Shown piece after piece: positions 41,752 to 50,416 of a stretch of DNA of 64,000 nucleotides. This DNA comes from JAVBQG01 sp031549185. Lineage in GTDB: Bacteria; Synergistota; Synergistia; Synergistales; Synergistaceae. How positions within the stretch are numbered: the first letter of the stretch is position 1; each line of letters begins with the position of its first letter. The stretch spans positions 1 to 64,000 of the forward strand of contig JAVBQG010000015.1 in NCBI GenBank assembly GCA_031549185.1, in the 5' to 3' direction. The position numbers were made by a program, and so were the translations under genes. The notes beneath the pieces were generated by a model, which had not been told where the DNA came from, made no database searches, and saw only the letters and a program-made list of their open reading frames with translations.

Positions 41752-43929
41752 CTAATAGCACTTCGAATAATCGCAGGAGACGCAACGAACACAGCCCTCG
41801 GCATGTACGGTCGGCGCGCCGCACGACGGGCACATGTCGTCCACGGCGATTTCGACGGTCTCCCCCATCGCGCGCTCGAGTCCCTGCGCGATGGCGTCGG
41901 GCAGGCTCAGGATAATGCCGTCCCCCTCGAAGATCGGCTGGCTGCCGCCGATGCCCTTGAGCTGCTCGATGATCTCCTTCACGGGGACGCCGCTGCGGAG
42001 GGAGAGCGAAATCAGGCGCCCAAGCGCCTCCGTGTGCGCCTGTGTATCCTTGCCCGATTTGCCGAGTGTGGCAAAGAGTTCAAACGGCTTTCCCTCGAAG
42101 TGGTTGAGCGTCAGGTAGAGGTTGCCGAAGCTTGTTCGAATCTTAACCGTGCTCCCCACGAGGTTTGAGGGCCGCTTGCGCGGTTTGAGGCCTTTGCCGG
42201 GGACCAACGGCTCCTGCTGCGGTTCCGTCCCGTGGTAGAGGACCTGCGTCTCCTTGCAGCGGTCGCGATAGATCGTGATACCTTTGCATCCGCTGTCGTA
42301 GGAGAGAAGGTACGCCTGTTTCACGTCGTCGACGCTCGCCGCGTTCGGCATGTTGATCGTCTTGCTGACGGCGTTGTCCGTGTACTTTTGAAACGCCGCC
42401 TGCATCTCCACATGTTCGCGGAAGGGAATGTCGTGCGCCGTCACGAAGATCTCCTTCATACCGCGGGGAACGTCGGCTTCCGTCAGCGTGCCGTGCGAGA
42501 GGACCTGCTCCAGGACGCCCGCCGAGGGTTCTCCGAGACGTGCGAGGGCCTCTTCGAGGTAACTGTTTACGTATACGAGCGTATCGTTGTCGAACGCTTT
42601 TCTTCGAAACGCGAGGGCGAACACGGGTTCTATGCCGCTTGAACACTCTGCGATCAGGGAAATCGTACCGGTGGGCGCGATCGTCGTGACGGTCGCGTTG
42701 CGCATGGGCCGTCCGCGCTTCTCCCAGAGACTGCCCTGCCAGTTGGGGAACGATCCTCTTGTCTCCGCGAGACGTTCGCTCTCCTCGTGTCCGATGCGCT
42801 GGACGAAACTCATCACTTTTTCGGCGAATTCAAAGGACTCCCGGCTGCCATAGCGGATTCCGCGCGCGAAAAGAAGCTCGGCCCAACCCATGATACCGAG
42901 CCCGATCTTTCGGTTGCCGAGGGTCATCTTCTCGATCTTCTTCAGCGGATAGTTGTTGCAATCGATGACGTCGTCGAGGAAACGAACGGCTGTGTGGACC
43001 GTCTCCTCGAGGTGGTCCCAGTCGATCTCGCCGCGCTTGTCTGCCATCCGAATGAGATTGATGGAGCCGAGATTGCAGCTTTCGTAAGGGAGAAGGGGCT
43101 GTTCTCCGCAGGGGTTCGTGCTGTGCAGCTTCCCGCAGGCCGGCACCGTATTTTCTGCCTCGATGCGGTCGAGAAAAACCACGCCGGGGTCGCCTGTCTT
43201 CCACGCGCTTTCGATCAGCAGGTCCCAGAGCTCGGTGGCCTTGATCGTCTTTGTGACGTCACCCGTCCGGGGGTTGATCAGGTCCCAATCGCCGTTCTCC
43301 TGGACAGTCTTCATGAAGGCGTCGGGGACGCCCACGGAGATGTTGAAGTTGGTCAGTTTGTTGCTCTCCGTCTTCGCCTTGATAAAGTCGATGACGTCGG
43401 GGTGCGACGCCTCCAGAATGCCCATATTCGCTCCCCTGCGCGTACCGCCCTGTTTCACGACTTCTGTCGTGTGATCGAACAGCTCCATGAAGGAGATCGG
43501 TCCCGACGCCACGCCCGAGGTGCTCTTCACGCGATCGCCCGCCGGCCGGACGCTGGAGAAATTGAAGCCCGTGCCGCCGCCACTTTTGTGCACGAGGGCC
43601 GTCGCTGAGAGCGAGTTGAATATCTCGTCCATGCTGTCGCCGATTGGAAGTACGAAACAGGCTGCGAGCTGCCCCATCGGTGTTCCTGCATTCATCAGCG
43701 TCGGCGAGTTCGGAAGGAACTCGAGTCGCGCCATCGCTTCGTAGAATTTGGGGGCCCACTCCTCGGGCTTCTCCCCATGGTTCTTTTCGGCCTGCGCAAC
43801 GGCGATGGCGACTCGCCAGAGCATCTCCTCCGGCGTCTCGACGATCTTTCCCTCGTCGTCCTTTCTGAGATATCGCTTTTCGAGCACGCGCAGGGCGTTT
43901 TCCGAGAATTGAGCCTTCATTTTTTCCAT
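41752..43929 (-). CDS. nrdJ: adenosylcobalamin-dependent ribonucleotide reductase, class II
   Basis: Reduces ribonucleotides to deoxyribonucleotides using vitamin B12 radical chemistry, oxygen-independent. The 725-residue protein has SPTLMNAGTPMGQLAACFVL (radical-chain region), GTGFNFSSVRP, NPCGEQPLLPYESCNLGSIN (active-site Cys with Glu), TGTISLIAECSSGIEP, and SVDDVKQAYLLSYDSGCKGI. The C-terminal CPSCGAPTVHAEGCVRCVSC is a zinc-ribbon-like Cys-rich tail usual in NrdJ. AGGAG site 10 bases before ATG. It lies in an operon between the HAD phosphatase and the HlyD-like gene (gaps about 30 bases). Confidence 0.97.
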   Translation of the reverse strand: MEKMKAQFSENALRVLEKRYLRKDDEGKIVETPEEMLWRVAIAVAQAEKNHGEKPEEWAPKFYEAMARLEFLPNSPTLMNAGTPMGQLAACFVLPIGDSMDEIFNSLSATALVHKSGGGTGFNFSSVRPAGDRVKSTSGVASGPISFMELFDHTTEVVKQGGTRRGANMGILEASHPDVIDFIKAKTESNKLTNFNISVGVPDAFMKTVQENGDWDLINPRTGDVTKTIKATELWDLLIESAWKTGDPGVVFLDRIEAENTVPACGKLHSTNPCGEQPLLPYESCNLGSINLIRMADKRGEIDWDHLEETVHTAVRFLDDVIDCNNYPLKKIEKMTLGNRKIGLGIMGWAELLFARGIRYGSRESFEFAEKVMSFVQRIGHEESERLAETRGSFPNWQGSLWEKRGRPMRNATVTTIAPTGTISLIAECSSGIEPVFALAFRRKAFDNDTLVYVNSYLEEALARLGEPSAGVLEQVLSHGTLTEADVPRGMKEIFVTAHDIPFREHVEMQAAFQKYTDNAVSKTINMPNAASVDDVKQAYLLSYDSGCKGITIYRDRCKETQVLYHGTEPQQEPLVPGKGLKPRKRPSNLVGSTVKIRTSFGNLYLTLNHFEGKPFELFATLGKSGKDTQAHTEALGRLISLSLRSGVPVKEIIEQLKGIGGSQPIFEGDGIILSLPDAIAQGLERAMGETVEIAVDDMCPSCGAPTVHAEGCVRCVSCDYSKCY

Positions 43930-43963
43930 CGCAACACGACTCCTATTCCTCTATCTGAAGTTT

Positions 43964-44614
43964 TCATACATTTTGAATGCAAAGGAGATCGGGAATTTCC
44001 CTCAAATCATCGCAAGCCCAGGTTGCACCCACCTGTACCAATTGTTCCTTCCCGAAGGCGCCCGTCGTCATGCCGATGCCGCGCACACCTGCGGCGACGG
44101 CCGTCCTCATGTCGATGTCGGTGTCGCCTACGTAAACGGCCTGCCCGTTTTCCACGCCAAGGCGCTCGAGCGCGAGCAGAATCGACTCGGGGTGCGGTTT
44201 GGCGTTGCTCACATCCTCCAGGCCGATCACGGTGTCGAACAGATGGGCGAGCCCGCTCACTTCGACCGCGCGGTACGCGAATCTTCTGTTCGAGACGACG
44301 CCGACCTTGACGCCCATCTCCTTCAAAAGTTCCGGTACCTCGATCGTGCCGGGGAACTTGATAAAGCCGTCCTGCTCTCTCTCTCTGAAATGGTTCCTGT
44401 AGAACTCCAGCCACTCCTCCTCGAATCGCCCCCACAGCGCACGCCACGACTCGTCGATCGGCAGCCCGATCACTTTGAGAAGGTCCTCACGTGTGACGAG
44501 CGGAAGCCCCTTTGCCTCCGCCATCAAGTTGGTGCACTCGGTGATGATGTAACTGCTGTCGACGAGGGTCATGTCGAAGTCGAAGAGCACGGCCGCGACC
44601 GGTTGTATCTCCAT
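43964..44614 (-). CDS. HAD-family hydrolase, phosphoglycolate phosphatase-like
   Basis: A 216-residue soluble phosphatase. HAD motif I is AVLFDFDMTLVDSS (nucleophile Asp12, Asp14), motif II VGVVSNRRF, motif III Lys in SNAKPHPESI, and motif IV VYVGDTDIDMRTA. The helical cap between motifs I and II is of the C1 type (Gph/pyrophosphatase PpaX-like). The substrate is not determinable from sequence. The start overlaps the queD stop by one base (TGATG), so it is coupled to queD and upstream of nrdJ. Confidence 0.88.
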   Translation of the reverse strand: MEIQPVAAVLFDFDMTLVDSSYIITECTNLMAEAKGLPLVTREDLLKVIGLPIDESWRALWGRFEEEWLEFYRNHFREREQDGFIKFPGTIEVPELLKEMGVKVGVVSNRRFAYRAVEVSGLAHLFDTVIGLEDVSNAKPHPESILLALERLGVENGQAVYVGDTDIDMRTAVAAGVRGIGMTTGAFGKEQLVQVGATWACDDLREIPDLLCIQNV

Positions 44615-45006
44615 CAGATCGTCCCGGCCTCGTCTTCGTAATACCTCAGGTCGTCCCTTCCGAAGATTACGGAGGAGTGAGGGGACTCCCAGACGTGTAT
44701 CTCGTGGAGTTCGAAGTTCGGGCCCCGCAACAGCGGGTCGAGGGTCTTGAACACGTAGGCCGCGATGTTTTCCGCCGACGGCTGCGGGATGATGTCGTTG
44801 AGATAAGCGTGGTCGAATTTGGAGATGACGCGATCGTTCACGATGCTTTTGACGTCGACGAAATCGCGGATCATCCCCTCTCTGTCCGGGTGTCCACTCA
44901 GGACAACCGCCATCTTGTAGGTGTGTCCATGAAGGCGCTCGCACTTTCCGTGGTATTCGACCAGGTTGTGCGCCGCGTCAAAGGTGAATTCTCTTTTCAG
45001 TAACAT
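44614..45006 (-). CDS. queD: 6-carboxytetrahydropterin synthase
   Basis: A 130-residue tunnelling-fold enzyme of the 6-pyruvoyl tetrahydropterin synthase/QueD family, the second step of queuosine synthesis from dihydroneopterin triphosphate. The zinc-binding His13, His26 and His28 and the catalytic Cys22 are in FDAAHNLVEYHGKCERLHGH. MIRDFVDVKSI and SKFDHAYLND, with the catalytic Asp-His of this family, follow, and PSAENIAAYVF is conserved. AGGGGAGAGG before ATG 45006. First gene of the queD-HAD-nrdJ run, with a TATAAT-like box at 45055-45060. No other que genes here. Confidence 0.92.
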   Translation of the reverse strand: MLLKREFTFDAAHNLVEYHGKCERLHGHTYKMAVVLSGHPDREGMIRDFVDVKSIVNDRVISKFDHAYLNDIIPQPSAENIAAYVFKTLDPLLRGPNFELHEIHVWESPHSSVIFGRDDLRYYEDEAGTI

Positions 45007-45081
45007 TTTCCTCTCCCCTCGCGTTTGCCGCGCAGTCGAATGATTTATCGTGTCATTATAAACCATGTGGAATTGATTCGC

Positions 45082-46029
45082 TCAAGTTGGCGGACCGAAA
45101 TCGAGGTGCCCCTGTCTCCCGTAAAGCCCGGAGGGCGGCGAAAATCCCAGGATCTCCTTCATCATGTTTGCGCCCCGTACGGCTTTGTCGGCAACGCAAT
45201 TGTTGTACATGAGATAGATGCTCTTCGTGTTGCGTTGCGTCTCCCGTATCGCCTCTTCCCATTCGCCGAGCTCCGAGGCGTCATACTCGTAATCGAACTT
45301 TTCCAGAACGGAAGCGCGCGGGTTGCTCCACCCGGCCCGATTGCGCCCGTGAAAACGCACGACTGTGCCCCACTCCGCCGTGAGAGGCCATTCGTTCGAA
45401 ACGGTCCAATCGAGCTGCGGCTCGTCCACCGCGACGTAGGCGATGTTTTCGTCCCGCAGCACTTCGTAGAATTTCCCCCTGTTCTTCGGTGCGAGCCACG
45501 TGTTGTTGCGAACCTCAAGCGCGAGGGGGATCGGGCCGCTGACCTGGCGAAGCCGCTTGATATACGCGAGCGACTCGCGCGAAAAATGCCAGTACGGCGG
45601 AAACTGAAAGAGCAGATAGGCGAGTCGCCCTGCGTTGTGGAGGATCTCCAGCGTCTGCAGAAATTCTTCGTACAGGCGCAGCCTCTGCTCGGGTGAGAGC
45701 TCCTCGCGCCGGATCAGGCAAGAGGGCCCGCGTCCGACTTCCTCCTGCAGCCACCTGGGGAGGGCGGCGACTTTCGTCCTGTGAAAGGTGAAGAGGGCAA
45801 ACGATTTGACTCCGAAGGCGAACGCGCGAGGCGTACTCGTAAGCCAACGGACGGCGTTCTCGGGGTTTGGCAGGGCGTAAAAGGAGCTGTCGACCTCGAC
45901 CGTGTCGAATTGCGTGGCGTAAAAAGCGAGCCGCGACGCCGGCGTGGATACGGATTCAGGATAGAAGCCGCTTCTGAGCAATGTCCTGTCCGTCCACGAG
46001 CACGTTCCGATTCGTATGACGCCGGGCAT
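45082..46029 (-). CDS. DUF72 (YecE) family protein
   Basis: A 315-residue TIM-barrel-like protein of unknown function. The N-terminal RIGTCSWTDRTLLRSGFYP, ATQFDTVEVDSSFYALP and FAFGVKSFALFTFHR follow the DUF72 pattern (iGtsgW...fY, f.tvEinssFY), and the later FQFPPYWHF, LALEVRNNTW, VAVDEPQLD and VVRFHGRNRAGW are also diagnostic. The start at ATG 46029 has GGAGG 8 bases upstream. It appears monocistronic. It lies between queD and the secreted Synerg-CTERM-type genes, each end marked by a hairpin or promoter-like gap. Confidence 0.93.
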   Translation of the reverse strand: MPGVIRIGTCSWTDRTLLRSGFYPESVSTPASRLAFYATQFDTVEVDSSFYALPNPENAVRWLTSTPRAFAFGVKSFALFTFHRTKVAALPRWLQEEVGRGPSCLIRREELSPEQRLRLYEEFLQTLEILHNAGRLAYLLFQFPPYWHFSRESLAYIKRLRQVSGPIPLALEVRNNTWLAPKNRGKFYEVLRDENIAYVAVDEPQLDWTVSNEWPLTAEWGTVVRFHGRNRAGWSNPRASVLEKFDYEYDASELGEWEEAIRETQRNTKSIYLMYNNCVADKAVRGANMMKEILGFSPPSGLYGRQGHLDFGPPT

Positions 46030-46079
46030 GGTCTCCACCTCCTCCTGAGTCGCCTAATTTTACCATCCGGCAGACGAAA

Positions 46080-46106
46080 GGCGGCGAAGAACGCGTCTTC
46101 GCCGCC
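46080..46106 (-). terminator. terminator-like hairpin after the Synerg-CTERM-type genes
   Basis: An 11-bp perfect stem, GGCGGCGAAGA / TCTTCGCCGCC with 5-base loop, followed on the minus strand by TTTCGTCT. A short T tract, so termination may be partial. Confidence 0.65.
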
Positions 46107-46140
46107 GAAGAAAAGACATGTCGCGAAGCGCTTGCGACGT

Positions 46141-47286
46141 CTACCGCATCCGCCCCGGGGCGCGGAGCCGGAACCCGAGGACCGCTCCCGCAGTTGCAAG
46201 AAGCAAATCGCCCGCGCCGGTGTCGCACCCTCCCCCGCCGCCGGAGTCCGAATTGCCCGCGTCACCGGATTTTTTCACGAGCCACAACGAGCCCTCGCCG
46301 ACGCCATTTGCCGCTCCGTCCGGTACGACGAGGCGATCGTCGATCCACTCCGCGCGAGCCGCCGTTTTCGCGTCCACATCCGCGAGCAGGATCTGCAGTG
46401 TGAGCGTCAGCCCTTTATTCCCATTGACGATCTTCAGAGCGCCGGCGAATATCGCGCGCGACCAGGAACTCTGGTCTATCACCGGTATTGTCGCGCCTGC
46501 ATCGCCTTCGAAGACGAGCCCGATCTTTTCGAAGAGCTCGTCGTTGTCGGCGATCGATGTCACGCTGTATCCGAGAATGCCGCCGACCTCCTGCCAACTC
46601 AGGCTGTAGGTGAATTCCAGCGGCAGGAGCGCTCCTCCCGTCGGTGCGAGCGAGGAGAGGGAGGTTTTTATCGATGGTTTGAGCGCCAAGTACCCAGCTT
46701 TTCCAAAAGAAGAACTCGAATCGAATGCAATTGCCCCCGCATCCGATATGTCCGTCACCTGCGAGGCGGAAACGCCGAACTTGCCGGCAAAGTCGCTCTG
46801 AAAGGACTGCGCCGCAACATTTGCCGGGTCGATGTCCGCGAAGTTGAGCTGTTCGTCGTACTGCGACATATTTGCGTTGTACAGCCTCAGACGGGCCCAT
46901 ACGTCCGGGTGTATGTTCGTGTAACTCAACTGGTCCGTCACGCTGAGCGTCGCATAGTCCGAAGCAGGAAGGCCGTTTGCCCCGAGCGCTGTGGTGGTCA
47001 CGGAGATGACGGTCGTGCCCTGTCTGAGCGACACTACGTTGCCGTATTGGTCGACGCGGGCCACGCTCAGATTGCTGCTCTCCCAGGTCATCGGCTCGAT
47101 CGACGAATACGCGCCATTCTGGTAATACACGATCGCGGTCAGGCTGCAGGTCTGTCCGATTCTGGTCATCGTGCCGGGAATGCCGCTCATTCTCACATAG
47201 GCGATATTGACGCTGGCGGCGGATGCAATATTTGCCGTTACAAGAATCAGAAGCGAGGCGAGAAACGGGGGAAACCGCCTCTTCAT
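46141..47286 (-). CDS. secreted protein with Ig-like region and Synerg-CTERM-type tail
   Basis: A 381-residue exported protein of unknown function. Signal peptide MKRRFPPFLASLLILVTANI to about Ala23, then a bacterial Ig-like (Big_2) region: TWESSNLSVARVDQYGNVVS and QGTTVISVTT (about 67-98). The middle resembles nothing known to me. The C-terminus has a Ser/Gly linker (SDSGGGGGCDTGAG), a hydrophobic helix and a basic end (RLRAPGRMR), the layout of the Synerg-CTERM sorting signal. It overlaps the stop of the upstream gene (ATGA), so the two are coupled. Confidence 0.85.
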   Translation of the reverse strand: MKRRFPPFLASLLILVTANIASAASVNIAYVRMSGIPGTMTRIGQTCSLTAIVYYQNGAYSSIEPMTWESSNLSVARVDQYGNVVSLRQGTTVISVTTTALGANGLPASDYATLSVTDQLSYTNIHPDVWARLRLYNANMSQYDEQLNFADIDPANVAAQSFQSDFAGKFGVSASQVTDISDAGAIAFDSSSSFGKAGYLALKPSIKTSLSSLAPTGGALLPLEFTYSLSWQEVGGILGYSVTSIADNDELFEKIGLVFEGDAGATIPVIDQSSWSRAIFAGALKIVNGNKGLTLTLQILLADVDAKTAARAEWIDDRLVVPDGAANGVGEGSLWLVKKSGDAGNSDSGGGGGCDTGAGDLLLATAGAVLGFRLRAPGRMR

Positions 47287-49148
47287 TTCCTCTCACCCTT
47301 CCACAGGCGAATTGCAGCGAAGCCGCACGCGAAGAACAGCCCCAGAACAGGGATCCCCGTATTACAGCCGCCGCCGCTGCCGCCCGAGGCGGGAGGATCG
47401 GAGGGGACGTAGTTCATAGGGGCGGTGAAGAAGGTCATATCCCACTTGTCGTTAAGATTTCCGTCCTTCATCACCAGATAGCTGTTATCCGTCGTGACGG
47501 TTTTGTCCTGCACCATGGCCATCGTGCGCTCCTTGCCGTCCATCAGCATGACGATGAAGCTGACCGTGATGCAATCCTTGTCCTCGTCCATAAAGACTTT
47601 GATCGTCCGGTCGAAGGTGTTTTTGGACTCGAGCCACTTGAAGAGGTCGATGTTTTTGCCCTCCGCGTCGTGTGTGTAGAGGCTGAAGTTGTTCGCGAAG
47701 GTCCTCTTGATGTTCCCCGTCTCCTTCCACTCCGAGAGAAACGAGTTCCACTTGGGCGCCACAAACCTGTTGGAGTGCGGAAGGTTCATTGTGATGTGCA
47801 GCGGCAGGAGGCCCGCAGTGTCTCCCGAGGTCACCAGTTTGGCGGGCACTTTCGCCTCGACCGCGATGGTATTGACCGCGTCCCCCGCGACATACGACTG
47901 GCTGACCGCGCCGCTCATGACGCTGTCCGACGCCTCCGGCATTGCGGCTCCCTTCACGTCCATCGCCGAGGCGACGTTTTTCAGAAAATTCGTGTCCGAA
48001 GCGAGCAACTGAAAGCCGGTCACAGCATAATCGCTACCAGATCCCGTACCGAGATCCAGTCCGAAGATCGAGGGGTGCGAGAGCTCCAATCTGCGGTGTC
48101 CGCCCGTCGGGTCGATCGGGTACATGTCGAAGATGCTCTGCACGCCGCTCACGACATTGAAATTCTGGTTGTATGTGGTGATCAGGCCCGGGGGAATGTG
48201 GCTCAATTCGTCCAGTACGATGTTGGGGTTCACGTCTTTGACGTCCGCAGGCAGATCCATGGTCCACTTCGAGGGGAGCATGAGCGTGGTGTTGCCCACG
48301 CCGTCGTAGCGCTGCAAGGCATAGCGAATGCCGCAGTAGTTCGTGATTTCCGTGCTCAGGAGGTAGTTGACGACGTTCGAGTCGATCGGGAACTGTTTGA
48401 CCGGTACGAAGACCCAGTCCGAATTGCTCCCGCCGACAGCCAGATCGCCGACGACGTTCCAGGTGAAGCGGTCGTATGCGACAATGTTTCCGCTTTTGGC
48501 GCCTGAATATGTCTCCCTCATCGTCGACCTGAAGAGGAGCGGGTTTCCCTCGGCCGTGTTGTTGCAGACATTGGCCACGATCATCGGGATCTGCAGCGTC
48601 TGGGAGGGAGTATTGTCCGGGTTCTGCTGAAAGATCATGTTTCCGCGTTTCGTATCGTATGCGTTGGTGCTCGCTACTTTGGTGAAACCGAATTGCCACA
48701 GTTTCCTGGCACCGGACGTCGTGCTCAGGGGGTCTTTGACGACCTGATAGGCGTAGAAGTCCGTCAGAACATCCTGCGTATAGGAGGCGCCTGCGGGGAT
48801 CGGAGCCATCCAGTCGAACGCGACCGTCATACTCGAGGCGCTCCCCGGCAACACCAGGAAGATCGCATCGACCGCGGGAGGCGTCGTCAGGTTGCCGCCC
48901 AGGATATATACGTGATCCCTCGAATTGACGAAATTGGCCGTGGTTTCCATCGTGAAGCGCGTCGCCGCCCCAACCGTTCCCCCGGCGTCCGTAATCGCCA
49001 CCCACTGTGCGCCGGATCCGCTCGGTCCGTAAATATCATCGAACCTGTAGGTGGGAACCGTCACAACAGGCGTTGCAGCCCATGCGGCTGCAACGGACAG
49101 CAATATCCAAAAAAAAGTTAGAATTACGCGCAGTGAACGTTTCTTCAC
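47283..49148 (-). CDS. large secreted protein with Synerg-CTERM-type tail
   Basis: A 621-residue exported protein, no family recognised. Signal peptide MKKRSLRVILTFFWILLSVA ending near Ala24-Ala25, long extracytoplasmic beta-rich region with few cysteines, and a C-terminal ASGGSGGGCNTGIPVLGLFF segment, hydrophobic, followed by RLWKGERK. The Gly-rich, Cys-Asn-Thr-Gly, helix, basic tail order matches the sorting-signal layout of the neighbour. Start is a GTG at 49148 (AGG 8 bases upstream). First gene of a two-gene unit; lies just downstream of the type II secretion operon, in the same orientation. Confidence 0.85.
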   Translation of the reverse strand: MKKRSLRVILTFFWILLSVAAAWAATPVVTVPTYRFDDIYGPSGSGAQWVAITDAGGTVGAATRFTMETTANFVNSRDHVYILGGNLTTPPAVDAIFLVLPGSASSMTVAFDWMAPIPAGASYTQDVLTDFYAYQVVKDPLSTTSGARKLWQFGFTKVASTNAYDTKRGNMIFQQNPDNTPSQTLQIPMIVANVCNNTAEGNPLLFRSTMRETYSGAKSGNIVAYDRFTWNVVGDLAVGGSNSDWVFVPVKQFPIDSNVVNYLLSTEITNYCGIRYALQRYDGVGNTTLMLPSKWTMDLPADVKDVNPNIVLDELSHIPPGLITTYNQNFNVVSGVQSIFDMYPIDPTGGHRRLELSHPSIFGLDLGTGSGSDYAVTGFQLLASDTNFLKNVASAMDVKGAAMPEASDSVMSGAVSQSYVAGDAVNTIAVEAKVPAKLVTSGDTAGLLPLHITMNLPHSNRFVAPKWNSFLSEWKETGNIKRTFANNFSLYTHDAEGKNIDLFKWLESKNTFDRTIKVFMDEDKDCITVSFIVMLMDGKERTMAMVQDKTVTTDNSYLVMKDGNLNDKWDMTFFTAPMNYVPSDPPASGGSGGGCNTGIPVLGLFFACGFAAIRLWKGERK

Positions 49149-49192
49149 GCAAAAAACCTGCCTCTCGTTTTGTGGTTACCACTCTATATAAA

Positions 49193-49219
49193 TATATCGG
49201 CCGACGAAGGGCCGATATA
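49193..49219 (-). terminator. terminator of the type II secretion operon
   Basis: Perfect 10-bp stem TATATCGGCC / GGCCGATATA with 7-base loop, followed by TTTATATAG on the minus strand, about 40 bases after the gspF stop. Confidence 0.7.
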
Positions 49220-49260
49220 TAACGAGTCTGCGGGAGTTTGCGCGAATTTGAAAGGGAAAA

Positions 49261-50415
49261 TCAGCTTACAAGGCTGGAAAGGCTGAAAATGGGGAGAAGG
49301 ACGGCTACGACGACGAAACCGACGACCACGCCCAACACGAGAATGATGATCGGTTCCGCCAAGCTCGACCATTTCTGCATCGATGTCTGTGCAAACTCCC
49401 ACGAGTTGTTGGCGATTCGATCCATACAATCCGGCAGGTTGCCCCCCATTTCACCGATGCGTACGATCGCAACGATGTCCTCGGGGAAGGAGCCCTCCCG
49501 CTCGAGGCTCTGCGAAAAACGATAGCCCTTGCGAACCTCCTCTGCGATGGCCGGAATTCGCCCCTTTCTGGAGTCGATGGGCGCGGTCATCTCGAGCGCC
49601 TGCACGAGAGGGACGCCCGACTTGAGGAGCGTGGCGATCTGCGAAAAGATCAGCGAAACGCTCAGGTGCGTACGAATGTCCCTGAAAAGCGGGAGCGAAA
49701 TTTTCTTCCCCGTTCTTCGGAAATAATAGAGCACGAGTCCGATCAGCAGAAGAGCCGGAAGTCCTCCGACTTTGAGAGAGGAAGAGAGAAAGAGCAACAT
49801 GCGCGTGGCGAGGGGAAGGGTTCCGCCTGAATCTGTGACAATGCTCGTCAATTGCGGAACGACGTATGTAATCAGAAATGCGACGACACCCGTTCCCACG
49901 ATCAGCATCATGATCGGATATGTCAGTGCGGACTGTATCTTTCGGCGCAGGTTGATCTCGCTCTGCAGAAGAGAGGCTGCGCGTTCGAGAATGTCCGGTA
50001 GTGACGAGGAACGCTCACCGGATTCTACCATGCCAACCAGCGAGGGGCGAAACACGCCCTGTGACTGCATCGCATGAGCGAGGGAGTGTCCTCCCTCGAC
50101 CGACTCGCGCAGCTCCGAGTAGACGGGCCGGAGCCTTTTGTCGCGCGTCTGCCTTTGCAGCAGCCCAAGAACCTCCGTGAGAGAAAGGCCGCTGCGCAAA
50201 AACGCCGACAGCATGGTGCAGAAGATATGCTGGTCGCTGAGGGCGAGCAGTTTGGTTGCGCTGGTTTTCTTTTTGGAACGTTCCATCTCGACGGACACGG
50301 GAACATAGCCTTCGAGTCCCAGTGTGCGAAGGAGCTCGTCCTCGTTCTGTGCCTCGCGGCGTAACGTTTTTTGCTCGCCGCCGGGATCGTAGGCTTTTAC
50401 TTTGAAGAGCGGCAC
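49261..50415 (-). CDS. gspF: type II secretion inner-membrane platform protein GspF
   Basis: A 384-residue polytopic platform protein of the GspF/PilC family. It contains LRSGLSLTEVLGLLQ, SVEGGHSLAHAMQS, FRPSLVGMVESGERSSSLPD, FSQIATLLKSGVPLVQALEM and IVAIVRIGEMGGNLPDCMDR, the two internally repeated GspF domains, each with the conserved G.....L..al motif. Three membrane segments (about 155, 205, 360). The start is GTG 50415, one base after the gspE stop region, with GGGAGAGG upstream. Last gene of the operon. Confidence 0.95.
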   Translation of the reverse strand: MPLFKVKAYDPGGEQKTLRREAQNEDELLRTLGLEGYVPVSVEMERSKKKTSATKLLALSDQHIFCTMLSAFLRSGLSLTEVLGLLQRQTRDKRLRPVYSELRESVEGGHSLAHAMQSQGVFRPSLVGMVESGERSSSLPDILERAASLLQSEINLRRKIQSALTYPIMMLIVGTGVVAFLITYVVPQLTSIVTDSGGTLPLATRMLLFLSSSLKVGGLPALLLIGLVLYYFRRTGKKISLPLFRDIRTHLSVSLIFSQIATLLKSGVPLVQALEMTAPIDSRKGRIPAIAEEVRKGYRFSQSLEREGSFPEDIVAIVRIGEMGGNLPDCMDRIANNSWEFAQTSMQKWSSLAEPIIILVLGVVVGFVVVAVLLPIFSLSSLVS

Positions 50416-50416
50416 G

